From the NCBI GenBank assembly GCA_002787775.1, contig PCUW01000010.1, positions 1 through 64,000 of the forward strand: a DNA stretch of 64,000 bases, read 5' to 3'. Shown in pieces: positions 16,701 to 24,197 of this stretch (position 1 is the stretch's first letter; every line of letters starts with the position of its first letter). This DNA comes from Bdellovibrionales bacterium CG12_big_fil_rev_8_21_14_0_65_38_15. GTDB lineage: Bacteria; Bdellovibrionota; Bacteriovoracia; Bacteriovoracales; Bacteriovoracaceae. Position numbers and translations under genes: made by a program. The notes below the pieces were generated by a model. The model was not told the DNA's origin, did not search any database, and saw only the letters and a list, made by a program, of their open reading frames with translations.

Positions 16701-18343
16701 GTGAAGTCATCAGTATCTTCATAGTAATCGTCGATAATACATTCAATATTTCCAGCAGATTTTTTATAAGTCTTTTCAACTTCTACAAAAATCACCCCTT
16801 TTTTAACTTCATGAGAAGTGACCACTTTGCCTGTTTCTTGAACACATGGATTTCCACCAACGTTCCAAAGATCAAGAGGGTTAACTTCAGTCAGTTTTAG
16901 AGAATCAAGTTCTGGGATAAAGAAGCGTTTTTGTTCCCAAGTTTTAGAATCATCTTCTTCATCACCAGTGAGACACTCATTATTGTCGTCTTCTGAACAC
17001 TTGTAATCAACGTGTTTGCCTGGAATCGTCATGACTGGGTATTGGTTAAGTTGATTAAATTGAAAGCGTGCATCGCGCTCAACTTCCACAACTTCTAAGC
17101 CTTCTTTAGCAAAACGAAGTTTAACGAGTTTTTCTTTACCTTGGTAGAATGGATCTGCTTCAGTTACTCCACGTGGAGTTGAACCTGTCATTGGAACATA
17201 AAGGTAAACAGCATCTGTATCATAATGATCAGATTTACTTGTAAAGACTTTGTCGGCGAAGCTAATATCTTTGCCAATTCTATAACGATTCACTTGTGAA
17301 TTGAGGTTGATTTCGATCATCTTAGCTTGACGATGATCTACGTCGCTATCGAGATCAACAGTAGCAATTGGCATATTGTTGTCTGTTTTACGCTTAAGTT
17401 TTACACCTTTAGCTTCAAGGGTGAAGATTGGACGAAGAACGCAATCGTCTTTTTCAATTTCAGCTCTGGCACTAATGGCTTCGTCACATTTCATGATACG
17501 TGGATCAGCTGGCGTGCGTGTAAAGGCAGCAAGTTCAATTGGGTTAAGGTTTTTCTTCTTAACTGGGCGAAGAACATAAATTTTATCTTTATGAAACTTT
17601 AAACGAGCAGGCTTTTCAGCAGTGACTTCTGCTTCAAGCATGGCGTGGTTTTTGAAGAGGTTTTTAATTTGAGCAACTGTATAAATTTGTGAATGAAGTT
17701 TTCTCTTATCAATCACAACACTTTTTTCATCATAATCATTGGCACGAAGACCAGCATCGACTCGCTCTTCAATTGTTGGGTCAATCGTCACGTGAGTTGA
17801 TTGTGAACGATCACGTCTTTTATAAGTAACGATATGAGTTTTTTCACCCAAATCGTTTTCAACCTTATCCAATACTCCATATGAGCTAACAGCAAATTGG
17901 AATAAAGGAAGTTCTGAACCTGTTAAAAGTTCTTGTTGGTGAAGAGAAAGTCTCTGACCTTGATGTTTTGCATAAGCAAGCATCACATTGTCAGTCAGTC
18001 TAAATTTAACACTAAGGCGTTGTCCGCCACCAGTTGATTCAACTTTTAAGTCTTTAAAGAAAGCTGCCAGTTCAGGTTTGCCTGAAATAACTTTTACATG
18101 TCTAAGCTTCATTTCATTTAGAGCAAAGACTCCGCCAACTTCAGCATCGTCTGATTTAACCGCCAGCGTACCTGGTTCATCAACTGTTTCAATCACGACT
18201 TCATCATCAAAGATGGCCATGGCGTGGACATTTTTTTCAATGTCTTCTGACACTTTTTCTGGCAATTCTTTCGCACATCCCACCATGAGGAGGACGGCTA
18301 GCATTGCTGGAATCGTGTAGCGTGCTGATTTTCGGTTAAACAT
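13712..18343 (-). CDS. Very large metzincin-type zinc metalloprotease lipoprotein
   Basis: 1543 residues. The N-terminus is a lipoprotein signal with lipobox LMVGC, so it is probably anchored to an envelope membrane facing the periplasm or exterior. The zinc site HEFGHALGLRH lies near residue 908 (H-E-x-x-H-x-x-G-x-x-H), and a Met-turn SIMDYG follows about 35 residues later, both typical of metzincins such as the DUF4953/DUF5117-type proteases. A Pro/Ala-rich linker (APAPVAATPTPAPAP) lies before the catalytic region. The first 800 residues include beta-rich sequence. An AGGAG ribosome-binding site precedes the ATG. Likely a secreted or surface protease, possibly used on prey or host protein, but the target is unknown. 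It may be co-transcribed with the barrel-like gene upstream, whose stop is 36 bases away. Confidence 0.85.
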   Translation of the reverse strand: MFNRKSARYTIPAMLAVLLMVGCAKELPEKVSEDIEKNVHAMAIFDDEVVIETVDEPGTLAVKSDDAEVGGVFALNEMKLRHVKVISGKPELAAFFKDLKVESTGGGQRLSVKFRLTDNVMLAYAKHQGQRLSLHQQELLTGSELPLFQFAVSSYGVLDKVENDLGEKTHIVTYKRRDRSQSTHVTIDPTIEERVDAGLRANDYDEKSVVIDKRKLHSQIYTVAQIKNLFKNHAMLEAEVTAEKPARLKFHKDKIYVLRPVKKKNLNPIELAAFTRTPADPRIMKCDEAISARAEIEKDDCVLRPIFTLEAKGVKLKRKTDNNMPIATVDLDSDVDHRQAKMIEINLNSQVNRYRIGKDISFADKVFTSKSDHYDTDAVYLYVPMTGSTPRGVTEADPFYQGKEKLVKLRFAKEGLEVVEVERDARFQFNQLNQYPVMTIPGKHVDYKCSEDDNNECLTGDEEDDSKTWEQKRFFIPELDSLKLTEVNPLDLWNVGGNPCVQETGKVVTSHEVKKGVIFVEVEKTYKKSAGNIECIIDDYYEDTDDFTGLSTSAFKTKFTYSLVRLDDVAAADYKTINYPIPDHGTFGFFTNAQNDLDAQFDPSRLDTKHFLHRWHVEDKEEKTKVVYFLSDTFNEPGQELIKQATYNAVDTINGSLKRANANFKIIIKEPAGKNSGDLRNNVIQLITDPLANGLLGYAPTVTNPLTGQIIQSHINMYSGVLKTLSRRIWEQMVDLTIEQRDAAAPAPVAATPTPAPAPIDEESLERAKKLADFEPSMATQAKLRAASNLSNLSDKISRHSHDAQEQVALRLKLKHQTKRVDADADSLEAKANKHMARLDRWAQNNAYGKEFFPIAGTVKALYPGIKEIAGVLNADGTLKRWKELSQAQRKSAEDIMIPHAYTTTLVHEFGHALGLRHNFIGSFDSENFYTEEEAHELGMHNRPAYSSIMDYGYSELNELPQFGKYDVAALRFGYAREVELADGSIAKIETSLHELEQSGAELKSYQFCTDENTRLSASCNRFDEGSTLVEVVNHYIDNYERSYKYRNFRDDRDSFSAYSLPGYMVARYHEFNRIRDIIEEWEFFEGIFGEVMQQGCSPQQTAQFPICKMINDRVESVKIAGDFMLKVLKTPDHVCALADATDASKTVELRPLSKIYDGIKYNINYVPLTCFDPAVKAALAEDTDDANQPAPKVVRGEAGKFLNGFKDNNPQHIYSSDRFVLGVWIDKVMAMKSLFQRETGRPTTDDNFASLAENTYLTPKVFNFIQHLVMGTDLVEKIPFKMENGAEYEENYSIDRSYIVEGPLNGLGWIRSFTNLPRDGKGILTTSLLGVAKEWGTTTDDLMSEQSRELVNAFTVRKNDIADTFNNRYLKTLRVGEKLFSAGEVNQIATVMIDSVLAGPTLNRLGQAKVLEIFQDRSNPALPADFSVEQVAAATLPDGLLDQLAGLLAQGATFTEAQLVEMLGEDLGKQTFQASTLGAEGLREVEAIVATLGKAPADASDDVKAAYESDLSILRDFLTGKLEGKNSLYRTNLDLLPTHIRQ

Positions 18344-18379
18344 TTGTGCTCCTAATCTCTATTACAATTAAAAAATCTA

Positions 18380-19222
18380 TTAAAACGAAAGTGTTAACAT
18401 TCCAAATACAGTTGAATCTCTTGAATCAAAAAATCTAATATCAGTTTCAATACCGTTGGCCGCTAGTGGACTACCGCCAATAATATGGCCAAGTCCAAAG
18501 TCAACATTCTCAGCGATTGGCGAGCCAACCATCTGGATAAAGCGGTAACTATCTTTAGTGTTACCTTGGTAGGTGATAAGTTTTGAGTATGTGGCATTAG
18601 CGTAAACATACATTCCGCTGCCAAATTCATAGGTTAAAGCCAGCGCATTACCAACGATGTATTGATAATTTGAAGCTCCTGTAAGAGATGTTTCATACTT
18701 ATGAAAGTTAACTAAACCTGATGCTGAATATGCAGCAGTTAGGCCAAAATCACTTTTCCAAGTTAGTTTTGGAGCAAGTGAAACTCCGGTAATTTGCCTT
18801 TGGTAATCTTTTGAAGCTTCAGAAAGAGGAATAGTGAGTCTAGCTGTTCCACTTAAAGACCATTGATCATCAAATCTATAAAGAGACCTGGCTGCACCGA
18901 GATAAGCGTTATTAAGATCAAGTTGCCTTTCTCCGGTTAACGCTTTTGTCGCAGTGGCGTTTAATGAATATTTTGTTTTATTGATGGTAGCAGCAACAGT
19001 GGCATCAAAGTCAGCGCCCGTGCTCTTAACGGTTGATCCACTTTTATAAAGGTTAGAAGAATAGGTCGTACCAAATTCACCAGACCATTTAATGGCCTCT
19101 TCGCTTTTAGATTTAGTGTCTAAAGTTTTGACAGATGTCTGAGCCAATAAGGATGTCGATGACACCACTAAAAGGGTCGAAATTAGGCAAAACTTCGTAA
19201 TATCAATACGTTTGAGTTTCAA
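18380..19222 (-). CDS. Exported beta-barrel-like outer-membrane protein
   Basis: 280 residues with a signal peptide ending near SLLAQ. The mature part alternates hydrophobic and polar residues with aromatic residues at strand ends (KYSLNATATKAL, WSLSGTARLTI, LTWKSDFGLTAAYSASG) and finishes with a strand ending in F (TVFGMLTLSF), the usual C-terminal signature of outer-membrane barrels. No family recognised. The start is a TTG six bases after GGAG. The gene lies directly upstream of the protease lipoprotein gene in the same direction, so the two may work together at the outer membrane. Confidence 0.65.
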   Translation of the reverse strand: MKLKRIDITKFCLISTLLVVSSTSLLAQTSVKTLDTKSKSEEAIKWSGEFGTTYSSNLYKSGSTVKSTGADFDATVAATINKTKYSLNATATKALTGERQLDLNNAYLGAARSLYRFDDQWSLSGTARLTIPLSEASKDYQRQITGVSLAPKLTWKSDFGLTAAYSASGLVNFHKYETSLTGASNYQYIVGNALALTYEFGSGMYVYANATYSKLITYQGNTKDSYRFIQMVGSPIAENVDFGLGHIIGGSPLAANGIETDIRFFDSRDSTVFGMLTLSF

Positions 19223-19422
19223 AGGGCGCTCCGCTGCCAGTTGGTTTGTATGTATATAAGCAAGTACTGGGCCATATAGGTCGGATATTACCTTATGCAG
19301 AGCGTTAGATGTTTAAATATGTAAAATATATAGACAATAAGCCGTGGAAAACGCGGGAAATGATGACTAATAGCTGGAAGTTGTAGGGGGCAACTTGGGA
19401 CTAGGTGACAGTTTGACCCTAG

Positions 19423-20100
19423 CTAATCGAGAAGGTTCGAGCGCATCAGACCTTGTAGACCGACTTCATTTTCTTTCCAGATTTCCTTAAGGCTTTTGCC
19501 TGAGCTAAGAACTGGACACTCGAAAGTTAAGACCGGACATTGATATTCTTGAACACCGTACTCGCCAAGACTGCCAGGAGTTGGATGACCTACGATATCG
19601 TCTTGCACGATTTCATAGTTATTATAACGTTCTAGGAACTGAGCAATTTCAAGACAGTCACCATTTGTATTAATAAATGGCTTCCATGAATGAAAACTCA
19701 TAATGATTTTTGGTGGATACTTTTGAAAAAGCTTATCCAAATAGATATTTTCGGGCTCACTTAGAGGTTTTGTACCCGGATTATATTTAGCTTCTCTGGC
19801 TTTATCGGACCAATCTTTTGAAGGAAGGTTACGATTCAGATCAACGCCGTGGGCATTTGTTCTTGTTCCCGCTCTGTACCCATCAACATTTAGGATCGGA
19901 ATGATTACTGTTGGGCGCTGGATCTCTTCTTGGTTTGACAGCCATTCTTGAAGCTGCTTAACAACATAAACACCCTCAACCTCGTCGCCGTGAACTCCGG
20001 CCATGATATAGACCCAAGAAGGTCCTTTGGTTTCACTTTTATAAGCCTTGATCTCATCGCCTTCAACGCTTTTGCCTGACTTTAGGGGAACAAAATTCAT
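19423..20100 (-). CDS. M14 zinc carboxypeptidase, MpaA-like peptidoglycan-peptide amidase
   Basis: 225 residues. The M14 zinc site is visible: His37 and Glu40 in GVHGDEVEG and a third ligand in MSFHSW near residue 135. DLNRNLP near residue 88 is the substrate-carboxylate-binding Asn-Arg pair and Glu194 in LTFECPVL the catalytic base. This small set resembles murein peptide amidase MpaA, which removes diaminopimelate from L-Ala-D-Glu-mDAP, rather than large secreted carboxypeptidases. There is no signal peptide, so a cytoplasmic role in recycling wall peptides is likely. A GAGG ribosome-binding site precedes the ATG. Substrate is inferred. Confidence 0.8.
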   Translation of the reverse strand: MNFVPLKSGKSVEGDEIKAYKSETKGPSWVYIMAGVHGDEVEGVYVVKQLQEWLSNQEEIQRPTVIIPILNVDGYRAGTRTNAHGVDLNRNLPSKDWSDKAREAKYNPGTKPLSEPENIYLDKLFQKYPPKIIMSFHSWKPFINTNGDCLEIAQFLERYNNYEIVQDDIVGHPTPGSLGEYGVQEYQCPVLTFECPVLSSGKSLKEIWKENEVGLQGLMRSNLLD

Positions 20101-20249
20101 GAAAATCCTCTTAATTGATCAAGCCAAACTTTAGCACGCTGCAATCTTTGTCGCAATCTGAGCTTTATAAATTTTGCTATGCATAGGGGTATTCAAACAC
20201 AACAGAGGTTTGTTAGGATTTTCCTTTAATATCAAGGGAATGAATAGTT

Positions 20250-21488
20250 ATGGAGCAACCAAAAAAGCTCGATCCAGCTGTAGAAAAAGAAGTTCAAAGA
20301 CAATTTGAAATCTTAAAATTTGGAGTTTCTGAAATTACTCCAGAAGAAGATCTCTTAACAATGCTTAGACATTCTATTTCAACTAAGACTCCACTTCGAA
20401 TTAAATGTGGAATCGATCCAACCGCGACTGATGTTCACTTAGGACATACTGTGCCTTATCGAAAGATGAGACAGTTTCAAGACCTTGGTCATATTGGTGT
20501 TGTCATTATTGGTGATTATACGGCAAGTATTGGGGATCCAACCGGAAGAAACGATTCACGTCCTCCATTAACAGCGGAGCAAATTAAAATCAATGCTGCT
20601 CGCTATATGGAACAAGTTTATACCGTTGTTGATAAAGAAAAAACTGAGATTCGTTTTCAATCAGAATGGTTTAAAGATGTCACTTTAAGTGATGTTATCG
20701 GTTGGGCCGGACAAACCACAGTCGCTAAGCTTGTCTCTCATGATACTTTTGCTAAACGACTTGAAGAAGGTCATTCACTAGGTCTTCACGAATTATTTTA
20801 TCCAGTACTTCAAGGTATTGACTCTGTTTATGTCAAAGCGGATGTTGAACTTGGTGGGACTGATCAAAAATTTAATGTGCTTATGGGCAGAGACTATCAA
20901 AAGCACGCTAAGCTTCGCCCTCAAACTGCAATGCTATTACCGATTATTACTGGAACTTGTGGCACACAAAAGATGTCGAAGTCTTTAGGCAATACTATTG
21001 GTATTCTTGATGAGCCATTCGATAAGTTTGGTAAAACAATGTCTATTCCTGATGCCATCATGCTTGAGTGGTGGAAGTATGTTGGCAATATCAATCAAGA
21101 GCGCTTCGATGAGATTGAAAAAGGTTTAAGCGACGGTTCACTTCATCCAAACGAATGTAAAAAGCAATTAGGCGTAGCAGTTGTTAGCTTCTTTCACGGC
21201 GAAGAAGTTGGTAAAGCGATGCGTGAGCAGTTTGAAAATGTCTTTAAAAACAAACAAATCCCAGATGATGTTCCTGACTTTTCTTTTGAGCGTGGACAAA
21301 ATCTTTTAGAAACACTAGTTGCCGCTAAGCTTGTTCCTTCAAAAGCCGAAGGTCGAAGAATGATTCAGCAAAATGCCGTCTCGATTGTTGATGGAGATAA
21401 ACTATCCGAGCATGATTTAGTACTAGGTGAAGATTTTGCTGGAAAAGTTTTAAAAGTTGGCAAACGTAAGTTTGCAAAGTTGGTATAG
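20250..21488 (+). CDS. tyrS: Tyrosyl-tRNA synthetase
   Basis: 412 residues. It charges tRNA-Tyr. The class-I HIGH signature is DVHLGHTVP near residue 68, and the KMSKS loop is KMSKSLGN near residue 245. VELGGTDQKFN is the typical tyrosine/ATP site of the family. The C-terminus (LLETLVAAKLVPSKAEGRRMI ending GKRKFAKLV) is an S4-type RNA-binding domain. The RNase HI gene starts immediately after it, so the two are co-transcribed. Confidence 0.97.
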   Translation: MEQPKKLDPAVEKEVQRQFEILKFGVSEITPEEDLLTMLRHSISTKTPLRIKCGIDPTATDVHLGHTVPYRKMRQFQDLGHIGVVIIGDYTASIGDPTGRNDSRPPLTAEQIKINAARYMEQVYTVVDKEKTEIRFQSEWFKDVTLSDVIGWAGQTTVAKLVSHDTFAKRLEEGHSLGLHELFYPVLQGIDSVYVKADVELGGTDQKFNVLMGRDYQKHAKLRPQTAMLLPIITGTCGTQKMSKSLGNTIGILDEPFDKFGKTMSIPDAIMLEWWKYVGNINQERFDEIEKGLSDGSLHPNECKKQLGVAVVSFFHGEEVGKAMREQFENVFKNKQIPDDVPDFSFERGQNLLETLVAAKLVPSKAEGRRMIQQNAVSIVDGDKLSEHDLVLGEDFAGKVLKVGKRKFAKLV

Positions 21489-21490
21489 TT

Positions 21491-22138
21491 TTGAGTAAAG
21501 CTAAATTTCGCCAATCTCTAAATTTTTTGAAGAAAGCTTTTGAGCAAGATTCCCAAGCTTTAAAAATGTTAGAAAGCCTGAATGATTTAGGCAAATCTCT
21601 AAAGTGGGAGAGTCCTGGCTCGTCTTCAGGTGAACTTACTCTACCAAAAGAAGTCGAAGGAATTGAAAATAGCTTTGCCCTTTTTTCTGATGGAGCCTGT
21701 CGTGGCAATCCAGGGCCCGGTTCTTGGGGAATGCTTGGTCAGAATCATTTAGGTGAAATGATCTTTGAAGGTTCTGGAGTTGATAACCCAACCACTAATA
21801 ATCGTATGGAGCTCGAAGGTGCCATCGTTGCGCTTGAAAGTCTCGTCGATCACTTTAAGGAAAATCCTCCTACTAGCAAACCTCATGTCTTTCTCTACAG
21901 CGACTCTAAATATGTCGTTGAAGGTGTGGAGAAATGGCTAGCAGGTTGGAAAGCTCGTGGCTGGAAGAAAGCCGATAAAAAAGAGCCTGAAAATGTCGAT
22001 CTTTGGCGTCGCCTTGATGACACTCTCAAATTATTTACCAATTTAAAATTTAAATGGGTTAAAGGTCATGCTGGTCATCCTCAAAATGAACGCTGTGATC
22101 AATTGGCCAACTTCGCTTTAGATGAAGCGGGTTTCTAG
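21491..22138 (+). CDS. rnhA: Ribonuclease HI with N-terminal extension
   Basis: 215 residues from a TTG two bases after the tyrS stop. The RNase HI domain starts near residue 60 and keeps all four catalytic carboxylates: Asp67 (FSDGAC), Glu107 (NNRMELEG), Asp138 (YSDSKYV) and Asp203 (ERCDQLAN), with the His loop KGHAGH. It removes RNA from RNA:DNA hybrids such as R-loops and Okazaki primers. The 60-residue N-terminal part (KFRQSLNFLKKAFEQD) is helical and charged and is not the usual hybrid-binding domain. A start closer to the domain is also possible, since the TTG has no clear ribosome-binding site. Confidence 0.92.
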   Translation: MSKAKFRQSLNFLKKAFEQDSQALKMLESLNDLGKSLKWESPGSSSGELTLPKEVEGIENSFALFSDGACRGNPGPGSWGMLGQNHLGEMIFEGSGVDNPTTNNRMELEGAIVALESLVDHFKENPPTSKPHVFLYSDSKYVVEGVEKWLAGWKARGWKKADKKEPENVDLWRRLDDTLKLFTNLKFKWVKGHAGHPQNERCDQLANFALDEAGF

Positions 22139-22146
22139 GAGCTTTT

Positions 22147-22929
22147 GTGAAAAAAATTATTATTCTACTATTTTTAACTATGGGCTGTGCTCAAACCAGA
22201 AGCACTCAAGATCATTTAATGATGAGTACTCTTTGGATGCAACATGCAGGAGAGTTTAGAGCTCTCACTCTTCAGGCTTATAATTCAGCAAGGTCAGAAC
22301 TTTATAGAGCGCTAAAGAGACAAAGAAATAAACCTGCGGCCATTATCCTTGATGTTGATGAAACAGTTTTAGATAATTCTCCTTATCAAGCCAGAATGAT
22401 TACAAATAATAGACCTTATGAAGGTGCGTCTTGGGATGCTTGGGTTGATGAGCGAAATGCAGATGCAGTCGCTGGAGCTATTGAGTTTTTACAATTAGCT
22501 CGATCTAAAGGTGTCGAAATCTTTTATGTCACCAATCGTCCGGATCAAAATCAACAAGCCACTTATGATAATTTAGTGCGCCGTGGATTTCCGGTTAAAA
22601 AATCAAATGTTCAAACAAAAGGTGATGATAAGTCCAAGCAAGCAAGACGTGATGAAATTCTAAAGAAGCATGATGTCATAATGCTCGTTGGAGATAATCT
22701 TGGAGACTTTGATCTTGCCTTTTTTGATAAAGATAACGCTGCTCGTAGAAATCTCGTCGACAAAAATTTTAAAAACTGGGGCTCAAAGTTTATTGTTTTA
22801 CCAAACCCGATGTACGGTGACTGGGAAAATGAATTTTATAAGGGAAAACCAAAGACTGAGCGAGCTTCTTTAAGATTAAATCATCTTAGACAGCTTCCAC
22901 GTGAGCAATTATTTGATAAAGCAAAGTAG
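22147..22929 (+). CDS. Class-B/C HAD acid phosphatase lipoprotein (e(P4)-like)
   Basis: 260 residues from a GTG after an AGGAG. The signal peptide ends in a lipobox (TMGCAQ, Cys14). The HAD nucleophile motif is LDVDETVLDN with Asp69 and Asp71, followed by FYVTNRPDQNQ and, further on, the acidic motif GDNLGDF. This is the pattern of the P4/5'-nucleotidase acid phosphatases, which dephosphorylate nucleotides such as NMN in the periplasm. Lipidated, so probably in the outer membrane. Exact substrate not determined. Confidence 0.9.
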   Translation: MKKIIILLFLTMGCAQTRSTQDHLMMSTLWMQHAGEFRALTLQAYNSARSELYRALKRQRNKPAAIILDVDETVLDNSPYQARMITNNRPYEGASWDAWVDERNADAVAGAIEFLQLARSKGVEIFYVTNRPDQNQQATYDNLVRRGFPVKKSNVQTKGDDKSKQARRDEILKKHDVIMLVGDNLGDFDLAFFDKDNAARRNLVDKNFKNWGSKFIVLPNPMYGDWENEFYKGKPKTERASLRLNHLRQLPREQLFDKAK

Positions 22930-22974
22930 TTCATTAATAATAGTTAAGTAAATTGTAACCAAAGGATGGATCCA

Positions 22975-23694
22975 ATGAAAAAGACATCGTTGATGCTTTT
23001 AGGACTGATCACAGTATCAGGACTTGTAGGCTGTAAAAAAGATTTTAATCACGACCCAAGCACTGAAGACGAAAAAGCTCTTTATACATATGGAGCACTT
23101 CTTGCTCAACGTGTAAACCCACAACAACTTCAGTTAACTGAAGGAGAGATGCAATCTCTTGTTCAAGGTCTTTGGGATAATTATAAAGGCAACAAAGAGC
23201 GCGTTGCTCTTGCTGACTACAGAATGAAAGTTCAAGAGGTTTTAGAAGGTCGTTTTAAAAAAGCAATCGAAGCTAACAAAGATAAAGGTGCCAACTTTAT
23301 TGAAACATTCTTAAAAGAAGAAGGCGCAGTTAAAACTGAATCAGGTCTTGCTTATAAAATTATCAAAGCTGGTGAAGGTGCAAAGCCTTCAGCTGAAGAC
23401 GTTGTAAAAGTTCATTATACTGGAACACTAATTGATGGAACTGTTTTTGATTCATCTCGTGAATCAGGTAAAGAGCTTGAGATTCCTCTTAACAGAGTTA
23501 TTAAAGGTTGGACTGAAGGTTTACAATTGATTGGCCCAGGCGGACAAATCAAGCTTGTTATCCCTTCTGATCTTGGATACGGAGCTGCAGGTGCAGGAAC
23601 GATTCCTCCAGAATCAACATTAGTCTTTGATGTTGAGCTGATCGAAGTTGTAAAAGCTGAACCAGCTGCAAAAAAGCCATCTAAGAAAAAATAG
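22975..23694 (+). CDS. FKBP-type peptidyl-prolyl isomerase lipoprotein (Mip/FkpA-like)
   Basis: About 239 residues. The ATG at 22966 touches its AAAGG; the ATG at 22975, eight bases after the ribosome-binding site, gives a better start with lipobox LVGC (Cys20). An N-terminal helical dimerisation region (about residues 35-105) precedes the FKBP domain: EDVVKVHYTGTL, DGTVFDSSRESG, WTEGLQLIGPGGQIKLVIP and TLVFDVELIEV, the standard active-site strands. Mip-type periplasmic folding catalyst. The C-terminus is a short Lys-rich tail. A strong terminator follows the stop. Confidence 0.93.
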   Translation: MKKTSLMLLGLITVSGLVGCKKDFNHDPSTEDEKALYTYGALLAQRVNPQQLQLTEGEMQSLVQGLWDNYKGNKERVALADYRMKVQEVLEGRFKKAIEANKDKGANFIETFLKEEGAVKTESGLAYKIIKAGEGAKPSAEDVVKVHYTGTLIDGTVFDSSRESGKELEIPLNRVIKGWTEGLQLIGPGGQIKLVIPSDLGYGAAGAGTIPPESTLVFDVELIEVVKAEPAAKKPSKKK

Positions 23695-23706
23695 TTTTAA
23701 AATAAG

Positions 23707-23732
23707 CCCCGCCTTTGAGCGGGGTTTTTTTT
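23707..23732 (+). terminator. Intrinsic terminator after the FKBP gene
   Basis: CCCCGC (23707-23712) pairs with GCGGGG (23719-23724) around CTTTGA, followed by eight T. Clear factor-independent terminator immediately downstream of the FKBP stop codon at 23694. The following small lipoprotein gene begins about 20 bases after it and so probably depends on read-through or its own promoter. Confidence 0.93.
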
Positions 23733-23750
23733 GAACCAAAAGGAATACCA

Positions 23751-23948
23751 ATAAAAAACGCTCTACTATTATCTCTCTTACTTATTTCTTCATGCGCAAC
23801 AAACAACGAAACAGATTCAGATAAAATTGTAGGTGAGCTTAAACAAGCCGGTCAAAAGGTAGGCAATGGCCTGAAAAAAGGTGCCACTAATATAGAAGAA
23901 AGTATGTGTGATACTTTTAGTAGCGACCCTGAAAGCTGTAAAGAATAA
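23751..23948 (+). CDS. Small lipoprotein with apparent ATA start codon
   Basis: A 65-residue reading frame that looks like a small lipoprotein: a short basic start (x-K-N-A), the hydrophobic stretch LLLSLLLISSC with a Cys that would be lipidated, then a hydrophilic tail reading ATNNETDSD, a KQAGQKVGNGLKKG segment and two later Cys. There is no ATG, GTG or TTG at the expected position. The first codon that fits is ATA, six bases after an AAAAGGA ribosome-binding site. The only upstream start in frame is a TTG inside the terminator stem, which is implausible. Either a rare AUA initiation, or a mutated/mis-sequenced ATG. Entericidin-like in size, family unknown. Confidence 0.5.
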   Translation: MKNALLLSLLLISSCATNNETDSDKIVGELKQAGQKVGNGLKKGATNIEESMCDTFSSDPESCKE

Positions 23949-24032
23949 GGCCTGACAAAAAATTCACTTCTAGATGATCTTATTGTGATCTTGTGCTTTT
24001 AGAATTTAAGAGAGCCATGGATGGAGGTCATC

Positions 24033-24149
24033 ATGAATTCACTTATAGTTCTTGTTATTTTATTAGTGTTTAGTGCTGTGATCGCTAGCAGGATGAAAGC
24101 TGATAGAAGACAAAAACCCAAACTTAGAAAACGATTCCGTGAATACTAA
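24033..24149 (+). CDS. 38-residue single-span membrane microprotein
   Basis: Short open reading frame with an excellent ribosome-binding site (GGAGGT, then CATC before ATG). The product starts with MNSLIVLVILLVFSAVIA, one hydrophobic helix, then a strongly basic tail (SRMKADRRQKPKLRKRFREY). It is preceded by a short non-coding gap and followed by a terminator hairpin. Family unknown. The clear initiation signal and the membrane-then-basic layout argue that it is real, but no homologue could be consulted. Confidence 0.6.
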   Translation: MNSLIVLVILLVFSAVIASRMKADRRQKPKLRKRFREY

Positions 24150-24152
24150 AAA

Positions 24153-24176
24153 AAAGGGCTTCTTTCGAAGCCCTTT
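24153..24176. terminator. Bidirectional terminator between convergent genes
   Basis: AAAGGGCTTC (24153-24162) pairs with GAAGCCCTTT (24167-24176) around a TTTC loop. On the minus strand the hairpin is followed by a long T run (the A run before 24156), so it terminates the HELGHH-protein gene. On the plus strand only a few T follow, so it is weaker for the microprotein transcript. Confidence 0.85.
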
Positions 24177-24197
24177 AAATTAACAGTCTATATAAAA

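Noticed and set aside
19223-19422. Possible RNA gene in the gap between the barrel gene and the M14 gene
   Set aside because: No tRNA-like cloverleaf or strong hairpin was found; I see only a promoter-like AT-rich region.
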